Shown here: positions 1 to 13,700 of the stretch, piece after piece | Layout: each line of letters begins with the position of its first letter | How positions within the stretch are numbered: the first letter of the stretch is position 1 | Source: Sebastes aleutianus | Taxonomy: Eukaryota; Chordata; Actinopteri; Perciformes; Sebastidae | Direction of reading: 5' to 3' | Length of the DNA: 64,000 bases | Assembly: GCA_916700875.1 (NCBI GenBank) | Contig: CAKAKS010000068.1 | Span: 28,554,753-28,618,752, forward strand | Notes under the pieces: generated by a model | Databases searched by the model: none | What the model was told of the DNA's origin: nothing | The model's input: only the letters and a program-made list of their open reading frames with translations | Program-made: the position numbers and the translations under genes

Positions 1-9
1 GCATAGACA

Positions 10-25
10 TGACGTCATGACGTCG
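10..25 (+). promoter_or_regulatory. sidt2: Tandem CRE-like sites upstream of sidt2
   Basis: A perfect palindromic cAMP-response element (TGACGTCA, 10-17) is followed without a gap by a second near-match (TGACGTCG, 18-25). The motifs lie about 500 bp before the sidt2 start codon in GC-rich sequence, so they fit a CREB/ATF-bound proximal promoter. The window begins here, so a divergent upstream gene could share them. Promoter role is inferred from position only. Confidence 0.45.
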
Positions 26-516
26 CACGCAGTGTGTTTACTGTCTGCGCGTGGAGGGAGGGGGGCGCTAATGTCACAGATTTTTCACTGTAAACAATCT
101 CTTCTTCACCTCCTCCTCCTCCGGGACGAGAAATACTGGGGCCGCGAATACACACCGTGACATCGCTCACACTGGACTAGACTTGAGAAAACACTTCATT
201 TTATCATCTTGACACAATCTGCGACGCTTTGAACACGAATATCCGTTATCAAAACAAGATGCTAACCAACGGTGCTAACCTTAGCACCGCAAGCTAACAG
301 CGCTCAGGTGAAGAGGAATTGAGGATCGCTGTCATCTTGTTGTCCTGAATCGTGTGTGTGTTGTTGGACAGCTTTTAGGTAGTTACAGGTGTCAATAGGA
401 CAAGGAACAGTTAATCTAGCTCTGAGTAATAGTTGAATGGGGTGGAGTTGTCTTTAATATTGCCACGGAGGCTGTAACAACGTTAGCTCCAGTTTGGGAA
501 GACGGTGTCAGACAAG

Positions 517-3500
517 ATGGTGTTGAGAAGTTGCTGGAAGTCTCGACATAAAAACAGCTCTCCTTGTTGGATCCGACCCGGATCTGCAGCCCTGCTGGTC
601 CTGTTCTGTGTGACCCAGTTCTTCTGCGGCAGTGTTGCGGAGACAAAGAGTGTGGTCCAGAAAGACGCAGAGTTTGATGTCACCTATAATGACTCAGTTA
701 CAAGTGAGAACCAGACCATCTATGCTTTCAATCACACTGTCTCCAGGAATAAGGTGAGTTGTACATTGTCAGACTGTTTTTCTTTCACTTTTGTTTATTT
801 GTTTATTTGTTTTGCACAATTTAAGACTATACAACATAACAAAAAAATGAATGAATGAATAATATACAGTGCAGGAAGAGGCAAAAAAAAAATCCCACTG
901 GGCTTATCTGAAGCCTCCACCTAGAGACAAGATTAATAAATATGAAATATGAGATGAAGTTTATTGTTTATTTATTTTTGCACAATTTAAGACTATACAA
1001 CATAACAAAAAAATTAATGAATGAATAATATACAGTGCAGGAAGAGGCAAAAAAAACAACCAATGGGCTTATCTGAAGCCTCTACCTAGAGACAAGATTA
1101 ATAAATATATATGAAATATGAGATGAAGTTTATTGTTTATTTATTTTGCACAATTTAAGACTATACAACATAACAAAAAATAAATAAATGGATAATATAA
1201 ACTGCAGGAAGAGGCAAAAAAAAACCCACTGGGCTTATCTGAAGCCTCCACCTAGAGACAAGATTAATATAAAGAAATAATATAACTATACAATAGTGAT
1301 AATAAACAATTAGGACAAGATATATATAATAACAACAATAACAATACAGTGAATATATCAAAAAAGACAAATTAATGTGTGTGTGTGTTGCGTGGAAGTA
1401 TCAAAATTGAAGAAACAGTGAAATCCAATAAGAAGAGATGTGTCCTATGTCTCCAGTCAGTGTAGTAATCATTTCTGGTATTGAGTTTGAGTCACTGGGT
1501 CACATTATATGCCATTATTTTCTATTAAAAATATTTATGTAAAATAAAGGAATTAAACTAAATCAAAATAAGTCTATGTGAGACAAATTTAGTATTTTTT
1601 AAAATCATATTTTACACTAATATGGGCAAGTAAGCCTGGAAAAATGTTGTTCCACCCAGAGACAAGATTAATTTAAATAAATAATATGACTACATAATAG
1701 TGATAACAAACAATTAGGACAAGATATATAGAATAACAACAATAACAATATAGTAAATATATAAAAAAAAGACAAGTGTATGGTTAGTGTTTGTGAGGAG
1801 GATATTGATTTTAAATATCTATAATGACTTCTGGGCAATCGTAACCAAACAACATTGTTAGTGGGAAAAAATAAAAAACATAAAAACAGATACATGGACA
1901 ACATGGGGAAAAGCAATTACCAGACAGCAATTAAATTACCCTTTAAGCGACTTTTGAAACATTTGACAGATGAACAGTTTGTTGATAGATGTGAAAAGCT
2001 ACTCCATAATTTGGTTCCCCTAAATCTTATCGAAAACTAACCTCTACTAGTGAGGAATCTAGGAGGATGAAGATCTAGAGATCGACAGGTTGAGTAAGAA
2101 TGGACCTGAGAATTTGTTTTAAAATAGGTCTTGAACTGCTCAGGAATATTCCCACCAGAAAGTATCTTATAAATAAAAACACATATTTGAGAAATATTGA
2201 TATCATAAATAGTAAGAATGTGGAGTTTCTGAAATAGAGGAGCAAGAGGAGATGTGTGATTCTGATCGAGTTGCAATCCTCACAAAACGTTTTTGGAGAA
2301 CTAAAATTTTATGAAGGTTTGAAGGAAAAGTACCCGCCCAAACTATATTACGATATGAAAGATAGGGATAAATTAGACTATAATAAAGAGTATTTTTTTT
2401 ACATTTAATATGTAATATTGAGTGTTTTATGATCTTTTCTTTCTTTCTTTCTTTCTGTGGGTGCCAGTCAGAGGGAGTGCGTGTGACTGTGGATGTGTTA
2501 TCACAGGGGTTTGAGAGTCCCATCCTGTTTGTGGTCAGACAGAAGCAAGCCGTGCTGTCTTTTCAAATCCCTCTCATTTTAAGAGGCCTGTGAGTATCCA
2601 CACTTTATGTATACTATTTGCATATTAGACTCATCTAGAAGCATGAAAAAAATTAGCTGATAACAATCCAAACTCCCATAGACTGTCTTTTGTTCGTTCA
2701 CTCTTTTAAACCCACCATTATTTATCTCTTTTAAACTTTTTATTTATTGACTCACTCAGGCCAAACACATACTCTGTTCTCCAATATACACAATATTTTC
2801 GTCATACAGTATCAGTGAGTAAGCTTGAGAACATCCCATAACATAGTCATAGATCCAAAAGCGATATTTTTATGAGGGGAAAGAAAAGAGAAAAAAAAGG
2901 AGAAGATGAATAAATATGAGGAAGAAAAGAGAGAAAAAATGTAGAGAATCTCCGTAGAGAATTAGAAAGAAAAGGTAACACGTTAGCCGTAGGTACAGAT
3001 TTAGCTGTATGTCATGACATTTTGTCACAATGTCTGAACTGACCAAAGTCTCCCGTCTCTATACTCAGTTTCTATACGAGGCCTTTATGTATGTTCTTGT
3101 AACTAACTGTACACACGCAGATGGTACAGAAAGTAATAATCCAAGGTTCATCTGAGGGAGTGTCTGGCTGTTGCTGCTGTTTTTCCCCGACAGTAGATAG
3201 TAGTTATGACTTCAGCTCATGCGATTAAGCTAATGTTCTTGTTCAGTGTAGAGAGCTGCGTGTGTACTTAATAAGAGAAGGAAGATCTGTAAATGCTAGC
3301 TGAGATCTGAGATCCAGTGTCAGGATTATTCCAGGAGGTGCTGCATTTTAGGAATGTCTCTTTTTTGGAGATCTAATAGTTGTATGTGAACATTTGCTAG
3401 AATTGCAGTCATTATTTATCTTTGATGGAGTAATTACTAAAGCCAGTTGTTGATGTACGTTGTGGGGAGGAAACAACAAAATCTACAGCCTGTGATACGC

Positions 3501-6500
3501 TCTGGATTAAGTCTGCCCCCTCTTAGTCGATTAGTCAATTTATCTGTAGTGTTGGTCTCAGTCGACTAAGATTTCTTTAGTCGATGAGTCATTTTTATGC
3601 TTTTTTCCTGCTAAATAACTTATTTCCAAGAAACATATGAGCATATCTCTGGTAAACATAAGATTTAAAGTTGATTTTTATGTGGAGAAACTCAGTTTTA
3701 CAGATCAGGAGCCGTATTACAGAAACTTCTTAACTTGCAGATCCTATCGTAATTGTTTGGTAACCATGGTAATTAGGGTTAGGACCTGATTCAGGAAAAA
3801 AGCCATTATAGATGAACAGCTCCTCAACTCAATTTTCCTATCCTAACTAAACTTAAGATAGGAAGTTTCTGTAATATGGCCCCTGTCAATTAAATCAACT
3901 AATCGTATGAGTATTAGTCGACTAAGACTTTCTTTGGTCTACTACAGCCCTACTCTGGATTTATGTCAGTGTTTATAGGTCGCACGCCTTTTGTAACTTG
4001 ACTTAATCAGGTGGGGTTTCATAACAGGTCAGAAGTTCAGCTGTTTATTAGCGATTTGCTAACAGCCCATCTGTGATATGATCTGTGTCTCCCACACTCC
4101 AAGGTCCTCTCTGTGGTTGTGTAACATCCGAATTACCTCGCCCAAGGTTTTCTTGCCCGTGCAGTTTCGTGGTCAGCCATGTTTTAGCAGATCAATGAAC
4201 CTTGGACTTTCACTTCCTCCTCTGAGATGCATCAGTGCAGATCTGAGGAGCCCAATTTACTGTAAATGAGCTGAAGAAGGATGTTACTTCTGTTTCATGT
4301 AGCTTCTGTCACATGCTCTCCTTAAAAGAATACACTTCACTTTTAATGTAGTAAACTCCTATTTAGGGTTGACCCCCTAATGCTTAAAATTTTCGACCGC
4401 CATAGTAATCGACCTCCAAATCAGTATTCGAATGCCTAATGTTTTGTTTTGAAGCCCAAAAAATAGTATTCGGACCAGGCCTACTCCTACTATTATATTA
4501 AAGAATCGAATATGATCATTTCCCTCATCATTACGTAACAAATCCATCTTTTTGCTTAGATTTTTCTTACTACAATCATCCATCGTGTCTCATCTATTCT
4601 GTGCAACGGAAACAAAGGAAAATGTAGTTAATTGTAAAACTCTGTGTGTCTGTCTCCAGCTACCAGAGGAAGTACCCTTACAATCATGTGGGCCGGACTT
4701 TGTGCCAGCCTCCGACCCGGGCCGCCTCGGAGACGCAGTACTTCTTCGTGGACGTGTCTACCCTGTCCAGCCAGGGTACAAACTACCAGCTCCGGGTCAG
4801 CCGCGTTGAAAGCTTCACCCTACAGTGAGTGACATGTGATGTGATCACACAAATAGTTGCCTGAATTCTCAGCTTAATGCATTTGCCATCAGGCTGCAGT
4901 GACCAACTATGAAGTATGTCTGACATGTTATCTTCATCTTTGATTACAGTACGGACAAGAAATTCAGTTTCACTGCGTCGCCATCCCAACCTCAGGTATT
5001 ACAGCTCGATACCTAAGCTTTGTGTGCTACTTTACAACAAAGAACTTTAGTTAGAGACAGTAGGTAGCGGACCGGGTGTGAGTGGGGCTGGAGGGCACAC
5101 ATGACGAGAAACATGAGAGAAGTTGAGGAAAGTACAAGTAACAATGGAGGGAATTTCACATTTTACACAATTATTCATCCATGACATTTTTTTCTCCCTT
5201 TTGTCTGACAAGTTCTGCTTTTCAACACATAAAAAAGAGAACAAACTTGTTTTTCCTTTTTGGCCTTTTGTAGCACCTCAGTCAGATAAACATTGTTATC
5301 CATCAGGTTCTCCATCATTGTTGTCACCCAGTACTTCAGTTTTATCTACTTTTCTGTCATCACGTTGTGTTTTTTGTTGTGGAAGTTGTCACACCCTCCT
5401 ACAAGCAGTATACTAGATAGCAGCGGTGGGGACTCGAGTCACAAATTGAATGACTTTAGACTCAAACAAAGATCCTTTATTTGTTTAGGAAGAGGATTTA
5501 CTTGTGGGGGAAGAAACTGAACTGAACTGAACAAACTATCTACTTTCTATTTTTTGTTGTTTATTGTTGAAAACCCCCGAAAAGAGTTTTTTTTTTTTTT
5601 TTTATTGAACTCTAAACTCTTTATTTTAGGTATTATTGGGACTTGCATTTGATTATCTTACACTTAATTCCCAAGATCCACTTAGTTTGAATCAATCCAA
5701 TAGCATCCAATCAAGTTGCAGTGAAAACCATGAAGAACTAATGTTACGTTACTGAGTGCCAGTTACTCTGTTGTTAAAATGGCATTACATTTGGTGAAGA
5801 GTGCATTATGACTTGTTTAGGACTCGAAACTCAAAGTTTAGGACTTGGGACTTGATTTGGGACTTGAGTGCAAAGAGACTTACTTGGTACTTGCAAAGCA
5901 ATGAATTAGTCCTACGTCTGCTAGATAGCGAAGAAAGACAGGAAACAGAAACATGGGTTGATCTTGTCTGAATCTGTGTTTTCTTATCCTAATCCCACTA
6001 ATTACTCCCTTTCCTGAATCCTTATCTTTTTTCCCTCATCTTTCTCTCAGTACTTCAAGTATGACTTCCCGGACGGGGTGGACACTGTGATCGTCAAGGT
6101 CAACTCAGACATGACCTTTCCCTGCTCCGTTATGTCCATCCAGGACATCCAGGTACTTCCCCTCCCCCTCCCCCTCCTCTCAAACCAGACAGCTGCTGTC
6201 CTCAAGTGGCCCGTGGCTTCGTGCTCAGCATGCAGTAACACCGTTGGGCCACATGAGGGCTTGATGGAGTTCATTGCAACTGTGCAAACATTGTCAATTC
6301 TAGGATGGTGGTTCTGAGGATTTTATTCCTTTTTACTCTTTATTTTTTTCATCACTGTGTTCTTTTTGATGCGATCCTGTTCATCTCTTGTTCCCTCTTG
6401 CCTTAAATATTTGAATGCCTCATGTTTCTCATTTATTTTTTCTTCCTGCCTCTCTCTTTTCAGTGCCCTGTCTATGACCTTGACAACAACGTGGCCTTCA

Positions 6501-9500
6501 TTGGGATGTACCAGACTATGACCAAAAAAGGAGCGATCACTGTGCAGGTATTGTCTGACACACGGTCACGTACATGATGCAAACCTTTGTGAGAAAGCAT
6601 ACAGTATAGGCTTCACAGCAGACATTTTGACTTGTCATAGTAGGAAAAGCACAAGTGTTACTAATAACACTAACAATGGCTCTGTAAATGGGGACCCGCA
6701 AGTTTGGGGAAACTCTCACGAGATGGTTAAGGTTAGGCATTGATCTGTGATAGTTAAGGTTAGGATACGTCGTCAGGCAGAGAGTCTCGCGAGAGTTTTT
6801 GCAAGTTTTTGCAGATCTCAGATTAGATTTCGCAATTTGCGGGTTACCTTCTAGACACGACCATTTAAGTGTCCCAGTGAGAGTGAGCAGGCTAGAACTT
6901 TTTGTAGGTTAAGTCATACTTATACTGATAATAGTGTCTTGATTATTATTACTATTTTATATTTTTTACTATTTTTATTTTATTATGTATTATTTATTAA
7001 TTATGTTACTATTCTTTTAATTATTTCTAATTATAACTATTGTTTTATTATTTAATAATATTTATTTATTTGTAATATGTATGTATATGGACAATAAATA
7101 AATACTGAATTATATATATTTTTATTCCTTTTTTTAATTATGTATTTATTTATTTTCTTATTTTTGACTGTTCTTTTGTTTTTTGACATTATGCTTGTTT
7201 TTATATATATATATATATAATTTATTTTCCTTTTCTGAATTATGTATTTATTTTATTATTTTATTATTTTTGAAGAGTGTTTTTCTTGTGTCTTTTGACA
7301 TTATGTTTGTTTATATTTTTATATGGAAAAGAATCATGGTAATACTGTACTATGTTTTGCTATCTTGGAAAAATGATGCTTCACAATAAAAAAAACAAAG
7401 CAGCTAAATGGAATTCAGCCATCATTAATTTAATTATTTACAGCCGTGCTTTTCCTACTGGGACATGTCAAAATGTTTTCCGATACCACATATCATATCT
7501 TCTAATGTCCCTTTCTGTCATTTAGAGAAAAGATTTCCCTAGCAACAGTTTCTATGTGGTGGTCGTGGTAAAAACAGAGGACGAGGCGTGCGGCGGTCCG
7601 CTGCGCTTCTACCCGCTCCGTCCTGATGAGCTCATCGACGCCGGCAACCGCAGCAAAGTCATTGATGTGATCGTCACCCCTGCTATCAAATGTAAGTCAC
7701 ATGTTTACACATATGAACTATTCTAATCCACATGGATTTATTGTACACCAGAGAGCTCCTTCTAAATTGGAGTAAAAGGCATTCTTAAAATTTCTACAGT
7801 TAAAAAAAACGAACATACCTCTTAAAGTATCGTCTGGTTTGTGATTGCGTCATTGCAGTAGAAGCTTCTTTGGGGTATGTCAGCAAAATATACCATGCAA
7901 CTGTGGGAAAACAAGCAGAGCAACATTTTGATTAAAGCCAGGGCTCCCAAAAGTAATGATAAAGGTTAAAGTTGGAGAAATAAATAATGCATAACTAAAA
8001 GTTTTGCATGTATGTAAGGTTCATGCTGCATATTGTTTATGTAAGCTGTTGGTAATGATGCTATATCATTTCATTATGCAGTGCAGACAAGGTCACACAG
8101 TATTAGCATGTGAATAGGCTTACAGTGTCTCTCTGTCTTCACACTCCACAGCGGAGGTTTATGTGATGGGCATGATGTTCTGTCTGGGCATCTTCCTCTC
8201 CTTCTATCTGCTCACCTTGCTCATGGCCTGTCTGGAGAACAAGCGGTAAGTAAACAACAGTTACTAACAGCATCATCCACTTCATACACATACAGGCTTG
8301 TTTCACTGCTGAGATGTTTTGCATCTGTGAATCTGAAAAGTTGAACCCCTTGTAGTGACGCACATATCTTCCTCTGTATCTCCCCTGTAGCCACAGACAA
8401 TCCCCATTACAGCAGAGACAGTTTTATTAACCTTAATTGGGTTTTGTTTGGTTAAATGTTGGTTAAACTTTCATTTCTTTGATCCCAGTTCAGCCCAGGG
8501 GTGTAGATTCATGCAGCTGCACTACAAGAAGAACACTATACAGACTACAAATGATTTTAATTTGCGTGTTTCTGCAGATTGAAGAAGAGCGACGTGTTTC
8601 CGATTCCTGCTGACATGTCGCCTGCTGAGACAGGTAACCCAGCAACTAGCTAATGATGGACTGCCCCATTAGGGGCTCGTTAGAGGGTGTGTGGAGCGTA
8701 CCAAGTCCTGAACCTGTACTGTAGAGTAGATGCCTTACTCAATGTTAAACTCCACTTAACATGCAGTACAATAATAATTTAACTCTTAAGCTTTTTTATG
8801 TAGAATTTAACATGTCTGTGTGTCTTTCCCTCTCTCCCTCATGCTAATGTGTGGTTCAGCCTCTCTGCTCGGGAAGAATGGAGACGGTATAACGACACTG
8901 TTACTCCTACCTTTGCACTAATTTCACTCTCACCCTGTGTTACTGGTCTGCAGATGCTCTGCTCTGCTTGCATTAGCTCACATGCTATTACTCTCTTGCC
9001 ATATAAACAGCGTTCATAGAGGGGACGAGGAAGAGATGTGATTGACTTTAGTGCTTAATGGACTGTGCATTAACATAAACACGGCACTGTTCCAAGACTT
9101 AAAGAGGACCTATTATGCTTTTGTGCTTTTCCCCTTTCCTTTAGTGTGTTATACAGTTTTTTGTGCATGTAAAAGGTCTGCAAAGTTACAATGCCCAACG
9201 TCCTGAAGTCCCGCCTTTTCTTCCGTAACGTGGTGATGTCACCAAGTAACATTTTTCTGTAATGGCTAGTTTGGCACGCCCTCAAACAAAGCTAGTTAGA
9301 GCGGAGCTGGAGCAGAGTCCAAAGAGTTTGGTTCGGTTGACCAATCACAGCAGAGTGGGCAAGCTGACCAATCAGTGCAGACTGGGCTTTTCGGCAGGGC
9401 GGAGCAGGAGCTCAAATAGAGCGTTTCAGACAGAGAGGTGCTGCAGCACAGCCGGTATAAGAAAAAAAAAAGCATTTTTTGAACATTAAAGCATGTAAAC

Positions 9501-10704
9501 ATGTTCTAGTAGAAATCCAAAATACAAGTATGCACCTGAAAATAAGCATAGTAGGTCCTCTTTAAGCTTTTATGGCTTACGTCACAGAGATACACATGAC
9601 TCACCTGGGTCATTAGGTACAGCTAAACACAAAGCACCGCTACCATCCTGTTATCTGGCCTGTATTTGTCACAGTGATAGCCTTCTATTTCTCCTCACAG
9701 CTATACTTTCTGTTGGCTGAAGAAACACAGAGAGTATAGTCAACAATCTTAACGACACAATAGACAAACAAAAGCATAAAATAGAAGTTGTTCATAAAGA
9801 AATACTGGAGCTAATCATTGAGATAAATGTGGTTCTTCAGTTCGAGACTACCTCTCAGTGTGTATCTGTCTGTTCTCTGCAGGGTGATGCTGACATGATT
9901 TGATTTTAAAACCGCAGGACGCGTACCGTTTTTTCAAACAGTTCACTCTCACTGCAGCAGTCACCTCTCTTCAATAATAACCAGCCTCTGCTGCACCATC
10001 CTGAACTCACATTTCTCACTAAAACTGTTTATTCAAATGTGTTTTTGAGCCTGAAAAAAAGCCTGGATCCCTGCATGTGTTGTTGCCTTCCTTCACCCCT
10101 CTGTGTTCATGTACTAACAGTTCAGCTGCAGTGGTGCTTTAGTGTGCAGCGTAAGATACTAATAGGGATGGGACGATATAGGATTTTATCACGGATCACA
10201 ATTAAAAAACACAAAAAGTTGATCGTGGTGAATTTCCATTATCGGGATAATCATGAATATTGTCACGAGTGACTTGAAAAAGCTGTCTAGCTCTCTATCA
10301 TGGTAGAGAAGTGAAAATTAATTTAAAAAATATCATGTAAGACAGCTCAGACTCACACAATGTTGCTGTTTTTTTTATTTATTTATCCTTTATTTATGCA
10401 GGGGGACCTTATGATTTATGATTACCTTTTTTAAGATTGTTTGTTTTTCACTAAAAAAAGTATAACATTTTTTTTTCTTCTTAACAAAGCGTAAGGTAAA
10501 GTGTTTCCAGTATGCTTTAGTGCCATTTTAAGAGTTTTAAGCATATTTTGATGATTACCGGGATCGTGAATCTCAATTACTTTAGGCAGGATAATCGTGA
10601 TATGAGATTTTCATATCGTCCCATGCTTATAGATACTAACGAGTGTTGGTTGTAGTGGTGCTCGTCTCTGTATGTGCATTTTGTTAGTCATTTGGGGGTT
10701 TTAA

Positions 10705-10737
<33 letters not shown>

Positions 10738-13700
10738 TCCACAGGCAAAACTCCAGCCTCACCATATGAATACGGCTCCTTTGGTGAGTTTTGGACGCTT
10801 CTGGTTCTGGTCGTGTCTTTGTTTGTGTGGAGATCGAGATAAACAACTCTTTGTTTTTTTTCTCCAGCTGACAACGGCAGCACGCTCAGTTCAGAGGCCA
10901 TCACTGACAGCGCCACTTCAACTGACAACAACTATGGATACATGGGTATGGACACAAACACACTCCACTGGTTCACCTCTGTCATGTTGCAGTATGTTTC
11001 CACAGGCCGGCCTGCAGTTCACTTCCTGCGAGCAGCTCTGTTTCCCTCACTGGTTTCCTGTGTGTCTTTTCTGTTCATCAGGACAGGAGCCTTTCAAACG
11101 TCGCCCAATCCTCAATCACCTTCACCAGATAGCCATCCGCATTGGTGACACACTGCCGCAAAAATTGGTTGAATCAGAGTTAAACCAAACCAATCAGCAC
11201 TGTGTGAATCATTCATCAATGAGACTTAGACCATCTTTACACCTGGCATTAACCTGGCGTCACACCTAGCGTCTCGTATCCAGATTGTACATTTACACCT
11301 GGTATTAATGTGTGTCTCCAGTGTCCACATTGAGATCCGATTGCTCTGTCCAGCTCAAACAACCGATCCGATCACAACCTGTCCTCAGTGCGTTTTGGGC
11401 GCATTTACACCTGTACTTTCATGTGGTCGAGCACTATCCGATCACCTTAAACGCATTTTAATGCCAGGTGTAAAGGGGGTATGAGATGTTGATGCCAGGA
11501 AGTGGTCAGAGTCTAATTCTAATCTGATTAAATTGAAATGAACAGCAACAATACTGATAGTCCGAAAATCAACAATCATTTTAATATTTCTGCTTAATAC
11601 GTTTGGAAATTGCAAATACATTTGAAAAGGTGTGATGTGTTTGAACACCTTTTTATCATTGAAAAAAAAAATCCTTTAAATCCAGACGTCCGTCTAATTG
11701 ACCAGATTGTCCAAACCAATGAATTGAAAAGCTCTTTTCTTTATTCTGCCATGACCTCCTCCCTCCTCTCTCCTCTCTCCTCTCTCCTCTCTCCTCTCTC
11801 CTCTCTCCATCAGATCGATCGTTGGACAGCGTCGGGCGAAGCAGGCATGAGTCTCTGAGCTCTGTGGAGGAGGACGACTACGACACGTTGGACGACATCA
11901 ACTCAGACAAAAACATCGTCCGCACCAAAGTACGCCTCGTCTCTCCGTCTCAACACACAGTCACAGTCACGATGTTTAAATGTCACCTCTCCTCGCTGTT
12001 TTTCCATCTTACTTGATGACAAGTAATAATGTCTTTTCCTTATTACAGAAATATCTATGTGTGTCTGACCTGTCCCGCAAAGACAAGAGGATCCTCAGCA
12101 AAAAATACCAAATCTACTTCTGGTGAGGACGCCGGTTAAACAAAGAAAAACACGTAAAATCAACTACAACGATTCAATAACAAAAACTTCTCTATCATCC
12201 TAATTAATGGTGATCTTCTCTCCAGGAACATCGCTACCATCGCTGTGTTCTACGCGCTGCCAGTCGTCCAGCTGGTCATCACCTATCAGACGGTACGCTG
12301 ACGAGACATAAAACTGTGATATATATAAGATATGATAACAACATGGATGTTAAACAGACTCTCTGTTCTTCAGGTGGTGAATGTTACAGGAAACCAGGAC
12401 ATCTGCTACTACAACTTCCTGTGTGCCCACCCTCTGGGAGATCTGAGGTTAGCACGTGTCTGAATGTATTATTATTACAACTGCAGTATGGTTACTAGAT
12501 TATATACCTGTGTTTACAGTGTTGTCACACGCTGTTTGTCACACACAGTGCGTTCAACAACATCCTGAGTAACCTTGGTTACGTGCTGCTGGGACTCCTC
12601 TTCCTCCTTATCGTCCTCAAAAGAGACATCGTCCACAGTCGAGCCCTGTTCCGCAACGACCTCAACGCGCATGTAAGACACACAGACGGATAAATTAGCT
12701 CACGATGTCACCCAGCAGAGATGGTTTCTCTTTTCCTACAGTAAATAATGATTGTTAGTGTTTGAAAACTTAGCGTCAGCATGTTGCTGTTTAGACACTC
12801 TTCTCTTTGCTCTTTTAACATCTTAGTGAACCACAGCCTCACGTTATTGCTTTAATAAGTCAGAAATAGGACGTATTGAAGGGAGGATACTGTCACACCC
12901 AGAGACATTTGGAATATAGAGTCAAATTGAACTTCATTGTTTAATTATTCATTAATTTTTCCTCTCTCCGACCATACAGGAGTGTGGTATCCCAAAGCAC
13001 TTTGGTCTGTATTATGCGATGGGAACAGCTCTGATGATGGAGGGCTTGCTCAGCGCCTGCTACCACGTCTGTCCAAACTACACCAACTTCCAGTTTGGTA
13101 AGTCTGCTGCTTGTGTTCCTACCAGGACGGCATGTGTCCTCCTTAATGTTCAGAATCACTAGCTCGACTATATGATGTCAAATGTGCACCCTCCACACAG
13201 CTTTCTGTTGTTTCTTTGAACCTGTTTGGTTGCCCAGTAAGTACGGTTCATTTGGGCTGGTGTTAAAGCGGTCAATCAAACCCTGGTCTTGACCAGACAA
13301 CCGCTTCAGAGTGGATTCTGGTGCGGTCCATTTGTGGTGTGAAAGCAAACGAACAAACCAATATGTGATTTTAGCATGATTTCAAAAGCTAAACTACGAA
13401 TAAATCCATCTGCTGATGGTGAAATCTGTTCAGGAAGCGATCTTATAACGTCAGCATGTGTATTTTCCCTGATTAATAGGTCAAAAGCCGTTAAAACTGC
13501 TGTGCTTGTATCCGACTCCGTGTACTTTGTCAGTTCATTAACTCCATTAAAAAGTGAGTGACAGCGATCCCACAGTGATACGCCTCATGCGAGTGTCCGT
13601 GCATTCTCTGACGTTCACGGCAGTCATCTGGGAGCGTGCAAAGGGGCTTTTGTGCAGTCCTGTCGCTACCATTATTCATCATAACATGCAGCCAATTAGC

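Noticed and set aside
505..516. Sidt2 start at 505
   Set aside because: The codon is GTG; the first ATG in frame is at 517 in a good context.
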